DNA from: Ettlia oleoabundans
Taxonomy: Eukaryota; Chlorophyta; Chlorophyceae; Chlamydomonadales
Length of the DNA stretch: 14,196 nucleotides
Reading direction: 5' to 3'
NCBI GenBank assembly: GCA_019693395.1
Contig: JAAMXP010001742.1
Span: 1-14,196, forward strand
Shown: positions 8,738 through 14,196 of the stretch, one piece after another
Numbering within the stretch: the stretch's first letter is position 1
Layout of the letters: every line of letters starts with the position of its first letter
Notes under the pieces: model-generated
Told to the model about the DNA's origin: nothing
Database searches by the model: none
Seen by the model: the letters and a program-made list of their open reading frames with translations, nothing else
Program-made: the position numbers and the translations under genes

Positions 8738-11700
8738 ATGATGCAGGATGCAACAGCGAAAGTGCTTGGCAGGGGAACGCCAAACGATGCACAGCTGAAT
8801 GGCGGCAAGGACCGCTTGGTAAGGACGATCAGCATTGTAGGTCCAGCCACACCCAGCGGTGCACCCACGTCACCCGAGGCGGAACAATCGCTGGCAGGCA
8901 CTGGCGTTGGCGCACCTCAAGCGGCAGCTGCACCTGCAGGCTCTACAGCAGATGAGGCAGGCCAGGAAGCAATAAAAACAGCACAGCCAGTGGCTGCTGG
9001 CAACACAGCTGGCGAGTTAGCACTGGCAGCAGCGGAGGCTGGGGCTGAGGCTGCAGCTGTGAGCGAGGATGAGGCATTGCTTGATGAGCCCCAGGATCCG
9101 CGGTTCATGAGGTGGGCTGTTCATGAGCGAATGTGTCCCGAAGTGAGCCAGCTGTACTGCCAACTGAAATCTGCTGTACTGCTGGGCAGCAGCTATTCTG
9201 GCAACAGCCAGGTGCTCTTCCTACCGCCGGCTGTCCACCCTTCATCCAGCTCATATAGAAGCCAGCACAGCGACTCGCATCTGGCAGGCAGACCAAAGTG
9301 TTGCAACGCCTAAGCGCATGCCTGGGAAGGCCAGGTTCACCTCTCACACATGTGCTGTGTGCTGAGTCTGCTAATGCCCCTGCCACCCCCTGCAGCCGGC
9401 CCAAGCAAATGGTGGCTGAGCAGCTGCAGCGTGGGGGCCAGTACCGGGAGTCGGCTGCACTTTGGGACCAGATCATCCGGGACGATCCCGACAAAGCCGA
9501 GTGGTGGGTTGCGGTGCCCAGCCACCGCTTGCTGCAGCCCTGCTGCTGCTCTGGTTGCGCCCCAGCGCTACCCGCCAAGGCAGCAACCCAGGCTTCAGTG
9601 TCTGTCTATTGGGTGGCCTACGAAGCACACTTCCTGATATATGCTGTATGCTGCATGCTTCATGATATACCCGCTGCTCATTGACGTATCACTGCAGGTT
9701 CCATAATCGCGGTGTTTGCCGCATGACCATGAGCAGGGAGAAGGAAGCCATACAGGTGGGGCGATCTAGGGAATGGGGCGGGGGGGTAGCCGTAGGCTGG
9801 GCCGTGGTAGGGTGGTGGAGCTGTGGAGCGGTGATGACTACGAGGATTTGTGTTGGCCATCGTGGTTGTGCATTACGGAACTGCCTTCTTTTCAATAGCT
9901 GACATCATAGATCTGCTGAGATTCAGCAGCAGCTTCCAGAAAAAACCCTAGCAGACCTCCTGCTGACGCCGTATAGCATCGACGGCAGCCTATCCTTCTT
10001 CTGCAGTGCACTATGTTCCAAGGCGACAAAAGTGTCACTCGTTTGCCAATTTGTGCATGCCGCCCCACGATTGTGGCGCATGCTGAGCGAGGTATCGCTC
10101 ATGCCCTCCCTGTTTGCTGCAGGATTTCACCGTCTGCCTTGAGATGGCCGACTGCGATGCCTACCACCGCTTCCAAAGCCTGCTGTTCCGGGGCCAGCTG
10201 AGACAAATGATCGGTGGGTGGTGCGGTGTCATGTGGGGGTAGATGATCAGCATCGTCCGCGCAGGGGGGGGGGGGGGNNNNGCTTCCCGCTGCCTTGTAG
10301 CTGCTTGTACACGCCCCACAACCCACCACGTAGCATTCAGGAGTGCTCCCTGCTGACCCGCTTGCTAGCTTAACACTCGCTCAGGGGTCACTGTGACTTG
10401 CCCCTCTGTTCCTTGTTGATATTGTGTCTTCATTGTTTATTTGCCTCTTGCCACACCGCACGGAGCTTGCTACTCAGTATGTTAACTACACAGACTGACC
10501 CTGACACCCTGCTTTCTTTTCCCTCTGCAGGTGACCTGGCAGGTGCTGATGCGGACTACAAGGCGGCGCATGATGCGGCTCCAGACAAGGAGAAGCTCAG
10601 CCTGGTGCAGCAAAGCCGCGGGTGAGTAGGAGCTGAACCGAACCGAAACTGGCGGCAAAGCCTGGGCTCGCAGGTAACAAGCTTGGGGCAGCACCTCTTG
10701 GGCATCCACCCATTCTTGGGGCACCGGGCACCGCCTCCTGGGCTGGTACCACCTCCGCCCTAGGGTTTCCAGAGCGGCAGGCCGCATTGCTGGGTCCCCC
10801 TTTCTTTGGCTCGCTGTACTCTCACCAGCTGACCTGGCTTCCTACTGACATTTCGCTGCATTCTGCATCTTGCCCTCACAATCCACTTCACAGCAACCCC
10901 AAACCTAGTTCCCTCCCCTTGGCAGAGTGTTAACCAAGGAACGCATTCAGCGACGTATGTTGGCTGAAGCTAGAAAGAAAGCGCGCCAACCTGCCGCTGT
11001 GCACAGGCGAGTGTGTCGTCCTGGTGGGAGGTGTGGGTCTCCCATGCAGCCCTGGTCACAAGGCTGGCATTTGCTTGTGACGAAGAATGCAGCTGAAAGC
11101 ACCAGTCACTTGCCCCCACTTGGGCAGCAGGGGTGAGGGAATTGCATGCCATTAGTGGCATGCAATTTCTGTTGCGAGACGCTTTGGGCGATTAGCCATG
11201 GCAGCTTGCGTTAGATTGGTATTTTATGATATGATACACGTGGTGTTGATGGAGACTGGGCACATGATGCTGTACTGCTTTTGACTGCAGGTACCGCAAT
11301 GCCACCATAGAGGAGCTGGAGCCCGAGGAAGAAAGCGAGGAGCGCGGGGAGGCCGTGGCTGCTGACCTGGCGCGGGGCTGGCACGAGGAGGCACTTAAGA
11401 TGGTGAGTGAAACCCAGCCTATGGCTATGCTGCGCCCACTTTGTAAATCACGTCCTGAAAGGCCATAGTCGGTTGCCTGCAAGGATGCCTGGCGGTGCCA
11501 CCCTACGTCTCGCATCCCCTGCCGCTTCCCCTGCCCACACACATTGCCATGCGCTTCACCTACATCGTCAGCTGCTTGGCAGCAATCATCCGTCCATCCT
11601 GTGCCCCACGCCAGTGCGGCATGCCGCACCATTGAGCCGGCCTTGCTTGCCGCATTGGCTGGCCTGCGTGGTGCAGGCTGCAGAAGCCCGCGGCAGGGCG

Positions 11701-14160
11701 GGGCGGATGACGCGGGAACATCAGGTGGAGCAACAGCGTGTCAAGTGAGCACCCTGCTTGCAGCAGCCGGCAGCGATGCGGCGGCGGAAAAACGCTGGCA
11801 GCGGTCCAGGAGGGTCTGGCCGGTGTTTGCTGGTTGAGCACACTCCATAGCTGCCTGCTATCGTGCCCATTGCTGATAGGGATATTTAGCACTGAGATTT
11901 GCCTGTAGAGAAGAGAACCAGGCGCGACAGGAGCGCAACGCGGTGCGGCAGGCCAGGCGCCGCAGCATTGCCGAGGCGGCGGCTGCTCGGCAACGCCGGC
12001 AGCAGGAGCAGAAGGCAGCGGCAGCGGCCGCAGGCGCCGCGGCTGCTGCGGCACAGGAGCGTGAGGCGGCAGCTTTGCAGGAGGAACAAGCGAATAGGCA
12101 GGGGCATGGTCTTGTGCTTGTGGAGCGCACCAAGATCCCCATTGAAATAGTGGAGGGGGACAGCCATAGCAGCCGCTGCACCAGCAGCCTGAGCGGCACC
12201 GCCAGCGTAGACAGCGCCGCCAGCCGGTTGTCTGGGTACTGCAGCGATTCCGACAGCGAGGCGCATGAGGAGCAAGTGCTGAATCCGCCATCAGCAGCGG
12301 CCCAAGCAGCACCAGGAGCACGGACGGCGGTAGGGGCAGCGGGAGCAGGAGCAGCAGAGGCTGGAGCGGGAGCGATCCCAGCAGCAGGGGAGGCAGCGGC
12401 AGTCGCGGGGCAGGCTGGAGCCAAGGAGGGCCTAGGAGCTTCAGCCGCAGCCGGAGCGGCGGGAACAGGACAGGCAGCAGGCGCAACAGGAGCGGCACGT
12501 AAGGCGCGGGAGGATGAAGACGGGGAGTATTACTATGCTATAGAGGAGGCTGAGGCGCTTGTTGCGGCACATGAGGCCGCTGAGGCGGAAGCAGAGGCCA
12601 GAGAGGCAGCAGCTCTGGCAGCAGCGCAAGCAGCAGGGGTGGTAGAAAGCGATGTGGCTAGGGCAGTAGAAGGCAAGCCTGCGGCAGCAGAAACTGGGGA
12701 GCCTGCCGGGGCCACTGTGGCAGCCCCGGCACCCCATGAGCCAGCACCGGCACCCGCAGGGGCAGTGCCATCAACGGAGCCAGCAATGGCTGTGCCGGGG
12801 GCAGTAGCATGGGAAGGTGTGGCTGCTGAGGATCCAGAGTTGGCAGCTGCTGCAACTAAGGCGCTGCTGTCAGCTGAGGAGCTGGACGATCTCAAGGAGC
12901 AGGCAGACCGTCTGCAGAAACAGGGTGACATCGACCAGGCAGAGAAGATGTATGCCAGGTATGGAAGGGATTCACTGATGCCGATGACCTGACTTAAAGA
13001 GCGTGCACCTTTCATACGGCCTAGGTCCTGGCCCTCCAGCGGGGGTTGCTGCTGCGGATGAGCAGTACAGCAACCAAACATCAGCATGGCGGCTTGCTTG
13101 CAATGGAATCTAAATTGGTCACCTTGCGGAAAGAGTCAGGCCAAGTAGCTGTCGCTCTTGTTTGTGGGCACCGCTGAACCCCTGATTCCATCTGCAGGTA
13201 CCTCATCCAGCGGCCCGCCGACCTACGGGTGTGGAGCAACCGCGCAGAGAACTGCTGTAAGGTGTGAGAGTGGACAGGCTCTTTGCTTTGGTCTCTGGGT
13301 GTCATGCCGGCGATGCAAAGCTGACAGGCGGCCAGAGTGCCTCCTGGTCCCGTGCGGTATGCCTTAGAAGGGTTTGTCTAAGGGCAGAAATGCTGGGATG
13401 TAGTGTTGAGGGGAACAATAAACTACCACCAGGAGAGCTTGCAGCACTTATTTGCTGCCTCACTGGCACACTTGACTCACGCCATGGCCCAACTCTGCCT
13501 TCTTCTTGCCCTGCCTGCCCCTCGGCTCCTGCCCTGCAGGCGGAGCGCTGGCAGCAGGCGCTGGAGTGCTGCAATGAGGGGCTGGCTGTGGCGACTCCCA
13601 GCCACGCCGTGCCCCGCTACAAACTGCTCTTCAGGTGAGCTCTGCCCGCCTGTATCGGCCCTGCCAAGGAAATTGGTCAGCAGGCAGGCTATTGCTTCAC
13701 ATATTACTGCCATACGGGCAGGCAAGCAGCTGGGTCAGGAGCCTGAGTGCACAAGAAGCACTCAGGACTGCCGCTATGCCTGATGCAGCAGCCTTCTATC
13801 TCGCGGCCCCGCTTCTTGCGCTGTATGCCCCTGAGCTGCCTGCGGTGCCGGTCAAGAGTCAGGCACACCTGCCAGGCGGCCGTCGGGACAGCAGGCGTAC
13901 ACCTCTCAATGCCCCCTTCTGCATTTATGCCGCTACGCCTGTGTTTCTGCTGCTCGCAACGCAACTGCGAACCCCACCCACACCCACCGCCACCACCACC
14001 CACGCCACCCACCACCACAACCACCACCACCCCTTCGCTGCAGGCAGGGCAGTGCGTACCGCGGCCTGAGGCGGCTGCAGGAGGCGCTGCGCAGCTATGA
14101 GGAGGCAGAGGCGGCTGCTGAGGCTGAAAGCGAGCCCGCAGCCAGGAAGCTGCTGGCCAA
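8738..14160 (+). CDS. TPR co-chaperone-like protein with C-terminal clamp TPR, partial at right edge
   Basis: Twelve exons: 8738-9111, 9396-9503, 9698-9755, 10123-10213, 10531-10621, 10926-11030 (or to 11006), 11291-11402, 11677-11744, 11909-12958, 13198-13261, 13540-13634, 14044-14160. All phases agree, giving 777 full codons and open at the right. An in-frame TGA at 8732-8734 lies one codon before the ATG (ATGATG). Residues 1-124 are Ala/Gly/Ser-rich. A TPR block spans about 126-228 (QLQRGGQYRESAALWDQII; FHNRGVCRMTMSREKEAIQD). Residues about 240-420 are charged, E/R/Q-rich and coiled-coil-like, with RTKIPIEIVEGDS inside. An Ala/Gly-rich linker follows. A second TPR runs from 660 (LKEQADRLQKQGDIDQAEKM; VWSNRAENC; YKLLFRQGSAYRGL). 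The second block resembles the Hsp90/Hsp70-binding TPRs of SPAG1, RPAP3 and TTC12, so it probably acts as an adaptor in protein folding or complex assembly. I cannot choose among these families. Confidence 0.85.
9756..10122 (+). other. Intron 3 of the plus-strand TPR gene
   Basis: This 367-base intron is bounded by CAG|GTGGGG and TTTGCTGCAG|G. A G-rich stretch (9756-9840) with several GGTGG and GGGG tracts sits near the 5' end. AAACCCTA (9943-9950) matches the plant telo-box, but inside an intron it is probably incidental. No other gene is seen here. Confidence 0.75.
10264..10281. repeat. G14 homopolymer followed by a 4-base assembly gap
   Basis: Fourteen G at 10264-10277 run into NNNN at 10278-10281. 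They lie in the intron between the fourth and fifth exons of the plus-strand TPR gene, so no codons are affected. The true length of the tract and gap is unknown. Confidence 0.95.
11137..11170. repeat. Inverted repeat / hairpin in intron 6
   Basis: AATTGCATGCCA at 11140-11151 is followed by TTAG and then the exact reverse complement TGGCATGCAATT at 11156-11167. One more G-C pair and two G-U pairs extend the stem to 15 positions at 11137-11170 in RNA. It lies in the intron between the sixth and seventh exons of the plus-strand TPR gene. It could be a structured intron element or the core of a small inverted-repeat element. Confidence 0.85.
13635..14043 (+). other. Intron 11 of the plus-strand TPR gene
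   Basis: This 409-base intron is bounded by TTCAG|GTGAGC and TTCGCTGCAG|GC. Its last 70 bases are the C/A-rich repeat described separately. No other gene is seen; open frames here do not match a family. Confidence 0.75.
13972..14034. repeat. C/A-rich (CCACC)n/(CCA)n microsatellite
   Basis: Sixty-three bases almost without T or G, built from CCA, CCCA and CCACC units, end nine bases before the 3' splice site at 14043. It takes the place of a normal pyrimidine tract in that intron. A similar CA/C-rich tract precedes the 3' splice site at 47, so this may be common in this genome. Confidence 0.85.
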
Positions 14161-14196
14161 GTGAGGGGTGGTGTGGGGGTGGTGTGTGTTTTGGGG

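Noticed and set aside
9943..9950. Telo-box AAACCCTA as a regulatory element
   Set aside because: It lies inside an intron, about 1.2 kb after the start codon, with no partner motif.
11560..12498. Long minus-strand open frame opposite the last TPR gene
   Set aside because: Pro/Leu-rich antisense shadow of the Ala/Gly/Arg-rich exon, with no domain. The plus-strand model has consistent splicing and TPR homology.

Overview
The window looks like nuclear DNA of a green alga (Chlorophyta). The genes are split into many short exons with GT..AG introns, mostly ending in CTGCAG or TGCAG. Exons are fairly GC-rich, proteins carry long Ala/Gly/Ser low-complexity stretches, and the one clear 3' end has a TGTAA polyadenylation-type motif. 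No bacterial operon structure, rRNA, tRNA, CRISPR array or intact transposon was seen. I cannot fix the genus from the sequence alone.

Layout, left to right. (1) 48-120, + strand: terminal coding exon of a Cys-rich, metallothionein-like protein cut by the window edge, with a long 3' UTR. (2) 879-2689, - strand: a complete six-exon ubiquitin C-terminal hydrolase of the UCHL3 type (240 aa), all four catalytic residues present, convergent with gene 1. (3) 3125-7175, - strand: a complete ten-exon gene (642 aa) with a long low-complexity N-terminal half, four kinesin-light-chain-like TPR units and a basic Ser/Lys tail. (4) 7176-8737: a 1.56-kb divergent spacer with a TATAAA box and a short upstream ORF. 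(5) 8738-14160 and beyond, + strand: at least twelve exons of a second TPR gene. It has one TPR block near residues 126-228, a charged and Ala/Gly-rich middle, and a C-terminal clamp-type TPR of the Hsp70/Hsp90 co-chaperone kind; it runs off the right edge.

The splice models were built by hand. In each one the exon phases join without a break, and the two complete models end exactly on a codon boundary (241 and 643 codons including stop). How the genes work together is inference only. The two TPR genes are head to head and could be co-expressed, and a clamp TPR next to a ubiquitin hydrolase suggests protein quality control at most loosely. No clearly new system was found. The most interesting points are the metallothionein-like exon, the altered clamp residue, a possible GC-AG intron, a near-perfect hairpin in an intron, and a reading-frame anomaly in the Ala/Gly-rich part of the last gene.
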